Both the position numbers and the translations under genes were made by a program. The notes beneath the pieces are model-generated. The model was not told where the DNA came from and ran no database searches. It saw nothing but the letters and a program-made list of their open reading frames with translations. Of a stretch of 64,000 nt of DNA, positions 10,069 to 18,615 are shown piece by piece. The stretch's first letter is position 1. Every line of letters begins with the position of its first letter. This DNA is from Andalucia godoyi (Eukaryota > Discoba > Jakobea > Jakobida > Andaluciidae), in NCBI GenBank assembly GCA_009859145.1, contig VRVR01000033.1:235966-299965 (forward strand). The letters run 5' to 3'.

Positions 10069-11049
10069 ATGGACTTGCATGAAGTGTATCCACGACTGTT
10101 TATCTCGTCGCTGCGCGAAGCAGAGGATGTGTCTTTGCTGAAGGCGCACAAGATTGCACTTGTGATTAATGTTGCACACCGAATCGACTCTGCGTATCAT
10201 CCTCAACATTTCCAGTATCTCACGCTGTCGCTGTCGGACGATGTCCACCAGGACCTTCTCTCTGCGTTTCCGGTTATTTTCCCGGCAATCCAGAACATTC
10301 TTCGATTCGATGTCATTGAGCGCGGAACAGTGCTTATTCACTGTCTTGCGGGCCGATCGCGCTCTGCATCCGTCGCACTGGGATTCATTCTCTATGATCT
10401 CATGTGCAGAATAAAAGAAGATCGGCTGGAAGAAGGATACTCGGCGTTTCCATGCTCCATGCAAAACTGGGTCAAACACATGTTCCCGGTCTGCACGTCT
10501 CCTTCTCTTCCTGCAGCTGCCGCAACATCCATTCCGTCCTTTGCGGGATATTCGCGTTCTCCAGCGGCTTTTGCCAGCCCAATGCCGGTAGCCGTACAAC
10601 ACCAACACAGCACTAGCGGTAGCACTCCCAGTAACAGCATTGGGACTGATAATCTGCTTGACCAGGAGTTGGCAACGAAAATCCCAAATTCCCTAGAGTT
10701 CCTGAAAAAGGCACTGGCGAGGTTCTCTGCCCTGCATCCGCCGACTCGGATCAACGAAAACTTTTTCTGCCAGCTGCGGCTGTTTGTCTCCAAGCAGTGT
10801 TCGTTGGAGTTTTGTGCTTCCAGGAGGAACCAGAAACTGGCTGCACAGAGCATCAGGAATCGTGAGCAGATCAAGGAGTTGTCGGATCTTGGAATCATGA
10901 CGCCCGCACGAACACCCAGGAGTGATACTCGCACATCGATGCTCAGCGCAAGCACAAGCAGCAGCACAGGTATGCTTTCGAGCGACGGTGCATTTACTGT
11001 GAGTGCTGCGGACGGTCACCCGAGCAGCGCGGGAACTGCCAACCACTGA
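10069..11049 (+). CDS. Dual-specificity protein phosphatase with an internal insert
   Basis: The 326-residue protein has an N-terminal DSP fold: EVYPRLFISS (residues 5-14), the general-acid loop LSLSDD (Asp57/58) and the P-loop HCLAGRSRS (91-99) with catalytic Cys92 and Arg98. DSP folds normally close with a helix ending in a PN..F..QL..F motif. Here it appears as RINENFFCQLRLF at about 227-239, after roughly 90 extra residues rich in Pro, Ser and Ala. The insert therefore splits the catalytic domain between its last helices. Residues 260-326 are Ser/Thr-rich and probably disordered. The phosphatase would remove phosphate from Ser/Thr/Tyr of an unknown substrate. The insert has no obvious GT-AG boundaries that restore a shorter frame, but a cryptic intron cannot be excluded. 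Confidence 0.88.
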   Translation: MDLHEVYPRLFISSLREAEDVSLLKAHKIALVINVAHRIDSAYHPQHFQYLTLSLSDDVHQDLLSAFPVIFPAIQNILRFDVIERGTVLIHCLAGRSRSASVALGFILYDLMCRIKEDRLEEGYSAFPCSMQNWVKHMFPVCTSPSLPAAAATSIPSFAGYSRSPAAFASPMPVAVQHQHSTSGSTPSNSIGTDNLLDQELATKIPNSLEFLKKALARFSALHPPTRINENFFCQLRLFVSKQCSLEFCASRRNQKLAAQSIRNREQIKELSDLGIMTPARTPRSDTRTSMLSASTSSSTGMLSSDGAFTVSAADGHPSSAGTANH

Positions 11050-11200
11050 CTCGTTCCGAGAGTCCATTTTTTTAATTTTATTAATATATATACATATTTG
11101 TTTTATATTTTCGTATCATGTTGTACAGCATCATGTAATGTAATATATAGTGTATTAGCATGCTGTTCTGTTGGATGCCGGTGGTGCCGGTGTGCCTTTC

Positions 11201-11959
11201 TCACTTTTTGTGAAAGTGTCGTCTGTCAGAGGACAGGTTCGCTGGCGAGCTGGACAGTGGCTGCATCTGGCTCCGGGAGCTTGCAAACGAATTGAAAGTG
11301 GAGTCGCGTACGCTGACGGACTGTCGTCCAACTCCAGTGTATGAAGCGGAATGTTGCGACCACTGTTGCTGCTGCTGCTGCGACGGTTTTGTGACCGATG
11401 ACTGCTGGAGATTCCCAATGACAGTATGCTTCCTTCGAATGTCTTCTTGTAAATGGGCTACTCGTTGCTCCAGCAAGCTGTTCGCTTCTTTCAGGATCCG
11501 GCATTCCTCGGACATTCTGACGTTCTCCACACTGTCCATCTTGTTCAAGCTGCTTCGTGGATTCATCATTTCCTTGCTGCGAGCCGCCGCCGTCTTTAGT
11601 TCCCGATTTTCTCTCTCCAGCGCGTCGAGCTTCTTGCTTGTCTTTTCGGACCACGATTCCCATACGATTTTCAAGGTGCGCAGCAGTTCCATGTCCGTCT
11701 TCATTTGCTCGACGTCCTTTTTCTGAGCCTCATACTTTCCCTGCAAGGTCGTCATGTTGACATGAATTCGACGGAGGTATTCGGCAGCAGCCGCATGGCC
11801 CTGCAAACTCGGGATGAGTTGCAGCTTCGTTTGGTCAAGCTCGGCTGTCAGCCGCTGCACAAGCGATGAGAGAATCGCTACTTCATCCGCAGCATCGGGC
11901 TGCCCCAGGACACGCGAACTGGCTTCTGAAGCACCCTGTGTCGGTGTTCGTTTGGCCAT
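11201..11959 (-). CDS. Coiled-coil protein, unknown
   Basis: The 252-residue frame is read from the ATG at 11959; an upstream TTG would add nine residues. Heptad-rich helical sequence covers about residues 25-190, with many Leu/Glu/Lys/Arg and the stretch ALERENRELKTAAARSKEM. The C-terminal 60 residues are Gln/Ser-rich, including a six-Gln run, and look disordered. No catalytic motif, signal peptide or membrane segment is present. It is convergent with the phosphatase gene. A structural or adaptor role is likely, but no family is recognised. Confidence 0.75.
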   Translation of the reverse strand: MAKRTPTQGASEASSRVLGQPDAADEVAILSSLVQRLTAELDQTKLQLIPSLQGHAAAAEYLRRIHVNMTTLQGKYEAQKKDVEQMKTDMELLRTLKIVWESWSEKTSKKLDALERENRELKTAAARSKEMMNPRSSLNKMDSVENVRMSEECRILKEANSLLEQRVAHLQEDIRRKHTVIGNLQQSSVTKPSQQQQQQWSQHSASYTGVGRQSVSVRDSTFNSFASSRSQMQPLSSSPANLSSDRRHFHKK

Positions 11960-12201
11960 CTTTGCTGCTTTCGGGAACTGAGGCAAGTTCTCCTAGATTC
12001 AGTTTTTTTTTTTTTTTTTGGTTTCAAAAACGAAGAACAAACGAAAACGACGAGACGTTTAAAAAGCAGAGTAAGCAAACCCTTCGTGTTATCACACATG
12101 GAAAATTAAGAATGATGGGGTTTCCCGGGCTGTTCATACGAGTTTTTGTGTAGTATTAATGCCAGTGCTTTGTGCAGTCGCAGTCACAGTCGAAGCTGCA
12201 G

Positions 12202-12455
12202 TCAATGGCCTTGCGGCGAGGCCTGAAACGGATTTTTCGTCCACAATGCGGTCTGCATCCATAACCAGTAAGCACGTGTTTTGTACATGAGTGAAATTCC
12301 ACCGAGCCCGCAGGTCTTTTCTCAGGTCACGCAAAAAAGAAAAAGAAAAAAGACAAGATGGATGAAAGAAAATCGAGAGACAAACAACAATGGAGTCACA
12401 TACCGAGTTCCGCTTCGAGCGCGTCGTCAAACTGCTCTGGAATGCTTTCGGCCAT
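12202..12455 (-). CDS. Candidate small spliced gene (minus-strand model)
   Basis: Exon 1 is 12455-12404 (MAESIPEQFDDALEAEL). The intron is 12403-12321, 83 nt, with donor GTATGT, a long T-rich tract and a CTGAG acceptor. Exon 2 is 12320-12202. Splicing keeps the frame and gives 56 residues ending in QASPQGH. The C-terminal half has a hydrophobic aromatic stretch (SLMYKTRAYWLWMQTALW) that could be a short membrane segment. It is vaguely reminiscent of small ER proteins such as Asterix, but this is not assignable. It overlaps the plus-strand model at 12390-12641, and probably at most one is real. Evidence is splice consensus and frame only. Confidence 0.3.
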
Positions 12456-12641
12456 ACGAGTAACGCACCTTACGCCCCCTTCTTCCCAAAGGGTATCTGC
12501 AAACAAGCAAAAAAGAAGAAGAGTACTGCAAACCGACGAGAAAAACGAAAGCATTAATCAGTCCGGGATGTGCAGAGTGGAGGAGACACGACTTTTCTGG
12601 AATTTTCGGACCAAGTGATGCTCCGACTTGATACTTACTAG
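12390..12641 (+). CDS. Candidate small spliced gene (plus-strand model)
   Basis: Exon 1 is 12390-12492, with the ATG in a good context (CAACAATGG). The intron is 12493-12561, 69 nt, with donor G|GTATCT and an ATTAATCAG acceptor. Exon 2 is 12562-12641. The product is 60 residues, starting MESHTEFRFERVVKLLWNAF and ending DQVMLRLDTY. It looks like ordinary soluble protein sequence but matches no family I know. It is antisense to exon 1 of the minus-strand model (12404-12455), so the two compete. Low confidence without transcript evidence. Confidence 0.3.
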
Positions 12642-12668
12642 AGCGCAGTTTGAATTATTATTAGTCAT

Positions 12669-13096
12669 CGCCTGCATCACACACTGAACATGACGAATAG
12701 ACATGCATATTCAATTTTGCATGGAAGGGGATAGGCCCCAACACGCCTCACAGCGCTCTTCAGATAAATGTTCCGCGCTCCGTTTCCCAATCTCGATCAA
12801 TCGGTGAGCCACCTTCTCAGCGTGACACGTTGTTTCTGAGAAGGGTGCATTTTTTTGATTCCGACGGCCCTAGCAGCAGGCGCTTTCGTGTCCTCAGTTG
12901 CAGCGATTGATGCAACTGGAGCTACGAGAGGAAGAGGCGGTAGGCGTAGTGACACGTGGTCTCTTAGGAGGTCTGCGGGACCTAGGAGGCCCTGTATCAC
13001 GAATTCCTGTGAAACAAGCGTGCTAGTGTCGGCCAGTATTGACCGTGTCTGTTTATGTACACTTCCTTCCGTATGCATGACAATGACGTGTTATTA
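12669..13096 (-). mobile_element. Repeat module C: TnpB/Fanzor-derived remnant, shorter copy
   Basis: This segment is the reverse complement of 43891-44480 at reduced identity and lacks about 160 bp present there. Read on the minus strand, a frame of about 90 residues ends with the segment VGIKKMHPSQKQRVTLRRWLTD, then a stop. It has the shape of the N-terminal motif of TnpB/OrfB and Fanzor proteins (K-P...Q...L..W). Directly after it the DNA encodes DRD and, following indels, an ARNI-like segment, resembling the RuvC-III end of the same family. This copy has an extra A in that region relative to the other. It is a non-coding remnant. Family assignment is from motifs only. Confidence 0.6.
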
Positions 13097-13606
13097 GTCA
13101 TCAGCTGAGCTGTCACCAAAGACAGATCCAAGCCACATGTTTTTATTATAGTTGGGGAGGACATCACCAATTCCATGCAGTCAAAAGGATCATCGCAACC
13201 GGCATATTTCCCATACGATTCAACATTCAAAAATTGAAATGTTGAAATGTTGGAGGAAACAGAATGTGGCCGGCGGCGCTGCACATCGCATCCGCAATTC
13301 TCACGTGCGCATCGTGTGGCTGATTTTCAATACGGTGTGACACATCGATCACATCCTCGTGATATGATCATCCGCAGTTTGATCAACAAGGTGCGGCGAG
13401 AGGGAATCAACCGGTTTCTTGGTTCTCGGTATCCTCGGGCATGGTCGGTTTGCGTTTGCAGAGAAGATTCCTCTCTGGAGCCGTGGGTGTTTTGTCCCTT
13501 GATGAAAGGTGCCGCTGGAGGGTTCGATTACAAAAGACAAAGCAAACAGAAGGAACAACAGAGAGAGAACGAAAAGTGGACTTGACTACGGTAAGACAAT
13601 CGCGTC
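13097..13606 (+). repeat. Dispersed repeat module B, copy 1
   Basis: From 13211 to 13606 this is about 98 percent identical, in direct orientation, to 55606-55999. The preceding ~110 bp (13097-13210) is a more diverged match to about 55500-55605. It abuts module C on the left. Homology ends just after GGTAAGACAATCGCG, and TTAGGGTTAG follows at about 13610. Frames of about 110 codons stay open in both copies, but the copies are too similar for that to show selection. No known protein domain was found. Confidence 0.85.
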
Positions 13607-13915
13607 TCCTTAGGGTTAGATACGTAAAAGTCAAGCTTCTGCTATAAGTGTGTTTGCTTGATGTTCAATGTTGACACGCAAAAACGGTAAACCGTTTGTA
13701 AAACACTCTGGGCGCGGCGGGCAACACAAGTTTTCTCTTTGCAACTCTTGTTGTCTGTGTTCTATTTTTTCTTCTTCTTCGCTAATACACACTCGACTGG
13801 GTTCGTTTGGGTTGCTTTCCGAGGCCGCTCAAGTCTAGTTGTTATTGTTTATTGTTTATTGTTTATTGTTATTGTTATTGTTATTATTTTTGGGAGGCGC
13901 GAGAGTTGGAAAGCG
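13607..13915 (+). promoter_or_regulatory. DNAAF1 upstream region with telomere-like motif
   Basis: This stretch carries TTAGGGTTAG at about 13610-13619, directly at the end of repeat module B, and a TTTATTG/TTATTG repeat (about 13843-13890) just before the DNAAF1 ATG. A frame continuous with DNAAF1 extends through it but begins at TTG and is low-complexity, so it is treated as 5' UTR and promoter. Confidence 0.5.
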
Positions 13916-15646
13916 ATGGCCACGATTACCGATGAGCTGATCAAGCGATTGGTGAAGGAACAGGAGTTGTTTCGAACGTACGAACTGAATGATATACTGT
14001 ATCTGCATTTCAAAGGCCTGATGCGAATTTCCAACTTGGACAAGTGGACGGGGCTGAAGGCGCTGTGGCTTGAAGGCAACTCCATTACGACGATTGAGAA
14101 TCTTGGGCATCTTCAGAAGCTGAAGTGCTTGTATCTGCATCAGAATCTGATTGAGGAGATCGGCGGGCTGGAGGAGCTCACCGAGCTGGATCAGCTGAAT
14201 CTGTCCGATAATTCTATATCAAGGATTGAGAATCTGGGACATTGCTCCAAGCTCACTTCGCTCTATCTTGCAAACAACAAAATTCAGACGGTTGATGACG
14301 TGCGACAAGTGCTGGAGGTGCCGTCTCTGTCTTGCCTGGATCTTTCAAAAAATAAGATCGAAGACCCCGCAGTTGTTTTCGAGGTGCTGGTGCACATGCC
14401 GAATTTAAAGGTCTTGAAGTTGGATGGAAATCCCGTTGTCCGCAAGGTCCCTTCGTATCGAAAGTCCGTGATCGCGGCTATCAAGACGCTTACGTATCTG
14501 GATGATCGACCAGTGTTTGACGACGAGCGGCGGTGCGTAAGTGCCTGGGAGGCCGGTGGAATCGAGGCAGAGCGCAGAGAAAAGGAGTTCATCAAGCAGG
14601 AGGAAATCGAAAAGAACAAGGCAAATATGCGGGCGTTTGACGAAATGGTTGAGAGAGCACGTGCCTCGCGTCCGGCCGTCACCGAGAGTGTGGAGATCCT
14701 TCATCGACCCAGCCCTGCTGCGCTGAATGACAATGACTTGCGAAGTTCCGCAACCGCAGTAGATGCGCATCCCGGCGTGCGCATTCTGTATCCATCGGAT
14801 CGAGATGTGCCCGTTCGCGCGTCCCAGGGCCCCGTTCGTATTTACGAAGTTCCTGTCACGCAAGACGATGTGCATGCAGATGCAGGGGCAAATGCGAAGA
14901 ACGCTGCGGCCTCTCTGCTTGCTTCGTTTGGCGGCGACGACGACGACGGCGACATGCAATTGAAAGTGGGAGAGGACGAGGAAATGGCTGGGCAAACAAG
15001 GGACGAGGTTCCGCCTGCTCTTGAAACTGCAACCGGAGAGATTGTTTCCGAGTCGAGTAGTTCGCAGCCGTCTGCTGGAAGTCAGTTGGCTACTGCGGAT
15101 GCGACGGCTTCTTCGACGTTCTTGACGCAGCAGGATCCTGTGATTGCAGAAGACACCCTGGAAAATGGTCATCTTCCCGTTCTGCGTTCGCCTTCGCCTC
15201 CCCCTCCCCCTCCTGCTCCTGCAGCCGCGCCCCACGCAGCCGAACAGACGGTTGGCGAAGGTGACGAACGGCCACTGCAGGATGAAGAGGACTCTGCAGA
15301 AGGAGCACATTCTTCTCCTCCGCGGTTTCCGTTTCCTAAAGCCAATTACGGCTCGCCTTCTCTGTGGGGCACTCCGACGTACAAACAACTGTGGCAGGCG
15401 GCGCAGATGCTTCCCGAGGAACCAGAGGCAGCGGATGCTGCTGACAGTGGTGCTGCCGACTCTCCAGAGAGCCGAGATGCAATTGCGCCGTCGTCTGTCG
15501 ATGTGGGCGAACTGCCGTCGGTTGCACATGCCGATAACCAGGAGATCGTTCCGTCCTACATGGAGGGTCTTGTGTTAGACGACCCGCAAACGCCCCGAGA
15601 TGACAGTAGCGACACTCTTGATAAATCGATGGAACATATGGACTAG
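13916..15646 (+). CDS. DNAAF1: Dynein axonemal assembly factor 1 (LRRC50/ODA7)
   Basis: The 576-residue protein starts with the conserved leader ITDELIKRLVKEQELFRTYELNDILYL, followed by about six SDS22-type leucine-rich repeats (residues ~24-180) and an LRR cap ending in TYLDDRPVFDDERR, a family signature. A basic helical segment follows (ERREKEFIKQEEIEKNKA). The rest (residues ~245-576) is acidic and Pro/Ser-rich, with a run of seven or more prolines near residue 425. The protein helps preassemble outer and inner dynein arms in the cytoplasm before import into cilia. The ATG at 13916 was preferred over an upstream TTG. Its presence argues for motile cilia or flagella. Confidence 0.93.
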   Translation: MATITDELIKRLVKEQELFRTYELNDILYLHFKGLMRISNLDKWTGLKALWLEGNSITTIENLGHLQKLKCLYLHQNLIEEIGGLEELTELDQLNLSDNSISRIENLGHCSKLTSLYLANNKIQTVDDVRQVLEVPSLSCLDLSKNKIEDPAVVFEVLVHMPNLKVLKLDGNPVVRKVPSYRKSVIAAIKTLTYLDDRPVFDDERRCVSAWEAGGIEAERREKEFIKQEEIEKNKANMRAFDEMVERARASRPAVTESVEILHRPSPAALNDNDLRSSATAVDAHPGVRILYPSDRDVPVRASQGPVRIYEVPVTQDDVHADAGANAKNAAASLLASFGGDDDDGDMQLKVGEDEEMAGQTRDEVPPALETATGEIVSESSSSQPSAGSQLATADATASSTFLTQQDPVIAEDTLENGHLPVLRSPSPPPPPPAPAAAPHAAEQTVGEGDERPLQDEEDSAEGAHSSPPRFPFPKANYGSPSLWGTPTYKQLWQAAQMLPEEPEAADAADSGAADSPESRDAIAPSSVDVGELPSVAHADNQEIVPSYMEGLVLDDPQTPRDDSSDTLDKSMEHMD

Positions 15647-15766
15647 CGAGCGTAAACTGCGCATCACACGGTAAAATATCAAAGGTATCAGAAAACGATT
15701 GTTTTATCGGTCTTTATTTCGTACAAACACACGGACACACAAACACACAAACAAAGCTAACGCTCG

Positions 15767-15797
<31 letters not shown>

Positions 15798-15982
15798 CGA
15801 CCCACACACACGCACACACTTTTTAGAAAAAAGCATACAAATCTTTAATCTCGTCATTATCTGAGATTCTTCAAAAAGGGAACTTTCTTGATCTTTTCCC
15901 TCTCCTTCTCATTCATTTGAAAAGGAGAGAAAGAGAGAGAGAGAGAGAGAGAAAAAAAAAGACAACGGCATCTAAAAAGATC
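15647..15982. other. Intergenic region between convergent genes, AC and AG microsatellites
   Basis: DNAAF1 and the ArfGAP gene converge here. The gap contains a CA-rich tract with a pure AC run at about 15769-15797 and an AG run at about 15925-15951. No gene was seen. Confidence 0.6.
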
Positions 15983-17302
15983 TTACATGCCAAACGGACG
16001 CTGCTGCTGGACGCCAGGATATGCCATCATAGCAGGGTTCGGCTGCATCATTCCGGGGGCGACACCCATCTGCACAGGTCTCATAGCGCCCATCTGCATC
16101 ATCTGCATCTGTTGAATCATGATCATCTGCTGTTGAGGATTCATCATTCCCATTTGCTGCGCATTCATCATCTGAGGAGCACCGAAGCCTGGGGCCATCT
16201 GGACAGGGGCGACACCAAACCCGAAGCCGCCTCCCATTTGCTGCACACCGCCGAATCCGCCCATTTGATTCCCGTTGCCGTTCATCATCATATTGCCGGC
16301 ATTGCTATTGTGATTTGCGGCTTGCTGGGGCTGCATCATGCTCACCGGGTTGAACGCGGCCATGATGTCATCCTTGGCACCACCAGCAGGAAGCACTCCA
16401 TTCGAACCACCCATGATCAAGTCATCTCCCAGCAGAAGCGAATCTGCCCCTCCCTTCTTTGCCTGGTTGCCGCTATTCTGCTGCTGGTTCGGCAGCGGAG
16501 ACTGCTTCTGCGCAAAAGGATCATTCGCAGATGTCGATCCAAAGAGTCCATTTGCATTCGACTGTTGCTTGCTGTTCTTCTGGGTGTTCCCGTTTGCACT
16601 GTGCATGTTGCTGTTATTGGACGAAGCAGTAAACGAGTTCACAAACGATGAAAAATCGTCGTTGGACGTGCTTGGCGCATCCATCATGAGCAATGCAGGT
16701 TCGGAAGCTGCATGATGGACTCTAGATCGTGCGTTTTCGGCCTCATCTTCGTCCTCTTCGCCCGGCACCAAGCTCTTTGACGATGCCTTTCTCTTCTTCA
16801 TTGCACTGCTTGTTGCCGATGATGCCGCCGCTCCCGACGATGATGACTTTTTCGGAGTCATTGCCACGCCTTCTTCCTGTGCATCTCCTCCAGCACCACC
16901 AGCAGCCGTTGCATCGAACCACTTCTTATTTGCATACTTGTCCTTGATGAAGGTTTCCTGAGCCCGAGTGTCATTTTCCTGTGGCTTGCGGACCGTGGAC
17001 GGCAGTCTGGCCTCCCAGACTGCATTGACCCGCGCGTTTCCATTGCGCTTCATCACCTCGACCCAGTCAGATTGCCACGCATCGAGGGTGACCGATCGCA
17101 CCTTGGAGATGTGGACGCCGAGATTACGGTGGATTCCCGCACATTGCACACAGATGAAGCACCCGATGTTGATCGACGCCCACCGAGGACCCCGAGAAGT
17201 GCAGTCCGCACACACCTTGTTTGCATCCTGCTTCAACAACTCCTCCAGCGAACGCAGATTGCGCACTCGCTCTTCTTCCGTCGGCTTTCGAGACACTGAC
17301 AT
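15983..17302 (-). CDS. ArfGAP domain protein, SMAP type
   Basis: The 439-residue protein begins with an ArfGAP domain at about residues 12-130. The C4 zinc finger is Cys31, Cys34, Cys51 and Cys54 with 2-16-2 spacing, followed by the catalytic Arg59 in CAGIHRNLGVHISKVRS. DxWQ and MKRNGNARVNAVWEA continue the family pattern. The C-terminal half is low-complexity: Ser/Ala-rich, then Asn/Gln-rich with DPF-like motifs, then a Met/Gln/Gly-rich tail. This resembles SMAP1/2 and plant AGD5, which act in clathrin-coated vesicle traffic. It would stimulate GTP hydrolysis by Arf. A CAA repeat occurs just upstream of the ATG. Confidence 0.92.
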   Translation of the reverse strand: MSVSRKPTEEERVRNLRSLEELLKQDANKVCADCTSRGPRWASINIGCFICVQCAGIHRNLGVHISKVRSVTLDAWQSDWVEVMKRNGNARVNAVWEARLPSTVRKPQENDTRAQETFIKDKYANKKWFDATAAGGAGGDAQEEGVAMTPKKSSSSGAAASSATSSAMKKRKASSKSLVPGEEDEDEAENARSRVHHAASEPALLMMDAPSTSNDDFSSFVNSFTASSNNSNMHSANGNTQKNSKQQSNANGLFGSTSANDPFAQKQSPLPNQQQNSGNQAKKGGADSLLLGDDLIMGGSNGVLPAGGAKDDIMAAFNPVSMMQPQQAANHNSNAGNMMMNGNGNQMGGFGGVQQMGGGFGFGVAPVQMAPGFGAPQMMNAQQMGMMNPQQQMIMIQQMQMMQMGAMRPVQMGVAPGMMQPNPAMMAYPGVQQQRPFGM

Positions 17303-17780
17303 GACAACAACAACAACAACAACACGAACAAGAAAGCGAGAAAGCTAAAAACCGAGAAAAATAACTTTACCAAAAGAAAAATAATAATAATAATTAAAAA
17401 AATTATACATATATAGAAAACAAGAAAAACAAGAAAAACAAGAAAAACAAGAAAGGATCGAAGAAGGAAACGATGAAAAAGGCTCCAACTGATGCTTCAA
17501 CATCGGAGAAAGATTGAGTAGCTCGTTTTTTCTTTTTCTCCGGCCCTTTTTCTTTTTCCTGTCTTTTTAAAAATCGGTTTTTCAGTTGGAAAGCATCAAG
17601 CGAAAAAGGAATCTTGCATCAATCTCGAGTTCTGTCGACTTGTATGCATTAAGTCGGTCATTGTTGTCCTTTCTTTTTGCTTTCTGCTGTGTTTTTCTTT
17701 TCTTGTTTTTCTTTTCTGCTTTGGCTGATTCTGGATACCGAACGTCATAGAGTGTCGCGAATAGAATAGGATACACGACA

Positions 17781-17819
<39 letters not shown>

Positions 17820-18127
17820 GAAAAAAAACAAAAAAAACAACAACAACAACAACACATAAACAAAACAACTTGCAGAAACCATGATTCTCGCGCTCTCTGA
17901 TCTTGTAATAGGACTGTATGCACATTGTGTGTTTTCCCTTTTCTCTTTTCCTTTTTGTTGTTTGGTGTTTGTCGGGTGTCCTCTGTGTCTAATGTGCCTT
18001 TTTGTTGTGGTGGGTGGTTCATTGTTTATTGATGATCTCATTTTTTTTAAAAAAAATTTATCTGATCTTTTTCTGTTTCTTCTTCTTGTATTGTGGAATG
18101 TGTGCGTGTGTGTGGTTCAGGACGCTG
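17303..18127. other. Intergenic region, AC microsatellite, possible unannotated small gene
   Basis: This lies between the divergent ArfGAP gene and the small membrane-protein gene. It holds an AAACAAG repeat (about 17420-17455), an AC run (about 17777-17818) and poly-A/T tracts. A minus-strand open stretch ending at 17582 has a protein-like C-terminal end rich in Lys, but it continues into poly-Val/Cys repeat sequence and no convincing exon start was found. A T-rich tract ending GTGGTTCAG at 18120 could be a 3' splice site for a 5' UTR intron of the next gene. Confidence 0.45.
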
Positions 18128-18424
18128 ATGGTCAATGCTGCTGCGATTGTAGATCTCGGTTCAAATGATACAAAGCCCACGCATGTGCCGTCGTCATTGC
18201 CGCCGTCGACTGCCGCGGACGTCGAGGACTTTCCAGATGCTGCCAGTGCCGAGCCGAGCGATTCAGCTCCGTTGCTGGGCGGCGCCATCCCAAGCATTCC
18301 GTCCGGAGCAAGCCACTCGGAAAAGATTTCCATGGTTGTGCGAAGCATTCAGGTCTTTCGACTCGTCATTGCCTTTTGGAACCTCTTTGTCCTTGCTTGC
18401 ATGGTCATCTTCTTTTCCTCGTAG
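18128..18424 (+). CDS. Small single-pass membrane protein, unknown
   Basis: The 98-residue frame runs from the ATG at 18128. Residues 1-65 are Ser/Pro/Asp-rich and probably disordered. The last 25 residues form one hydrophobic segment (VFRLVIAFWNLFVLACMVIFF) with only SS after it, so a tail-anchored topology is plausible. The frame is also open upstream but becomes a run of hydrophobic residues from T-rich DNA. A possible 3' splice site at 18120 would explain that as intron or UTR. No family is recognised. Confidence 0.5.
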   Translation: MVNAAAIVDLGSNDTKPTHVPSSLPPSTAADVEDFPDAASAEPSDSAPLLGGAIPSIPSGASHSEKISMVVRSIQVFRLVIAFWNLFVLACMVIFFSS

Positions 18425-18477
18425 AAATGCAAAGCCCAGCATCAGTGAAAAAAGAATGCAGGAGCGACTGTAATAAA

Positions 18478-18615
18478 ATGATGCCGAAAAAATCCCACCG
18501 AGTCGTGTGGATTCTGACAGAAAAAAAGACATGCAAGAAGAAGAAGCACAAGAAGAGGAAGCACAAGAAGAGGAAGCACAAGAAGAGGAAGAAGCTTGAG
18601 GAACGGAATGAGTGA
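18478..18615 (+). CDS. Candidate 45-residue Lys/Arg-rich peptide over a 15-bp repeat
   Basis: This frame starts MMPKKSHRVVWILTEKK and ends in three KHKKR-type units encoded by three copies of a 15-bp tandem repeat (AAGAAGAGGAAGCAC, about 18541-18593). It overlaps the thioredoxin reductase start (ATG at 18608) by 8 nt in another frame. It could be a small ribosome- or RNA-binding protein, an upstream ORF of the reductase transcript, or chance. The repeat itself is certain; coding status is weak. Confidence 0.25.
   Translation: MMPKKSHRVVWILTEKKTCKKKKHKKRKHKKRKHKKRKKLEERNE

Noticed and set aside
9763-10608. 281-codon minus-strand frame
   Set aside because: It is antisense to the phosphatase gene, and its composition (Arg/Cys/His-rich) is that of a shadow frame.
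12156-12300. Cys/Asp/His-rich minus-strand frame ending CDCDCTKHWH
   Set aside because: Its motif arises from a CAGTCG-type repeat, and no splice donor gives it a start in the right phase.
13521-13531. GGTTCGATTAC, resembling a tRNA or SINE B box, also at 55914
   Set aside because: The flanking bases do not form a T-stem and no acceptor or anticodon arm could be built.
15917-16651. 244-codon His-rich plus-strand frame
   Set aside because: It is antisense to the Met/Gln-rich tail of the ArfGAP gene; the His codons are reverse complements of Met-rich sequence.
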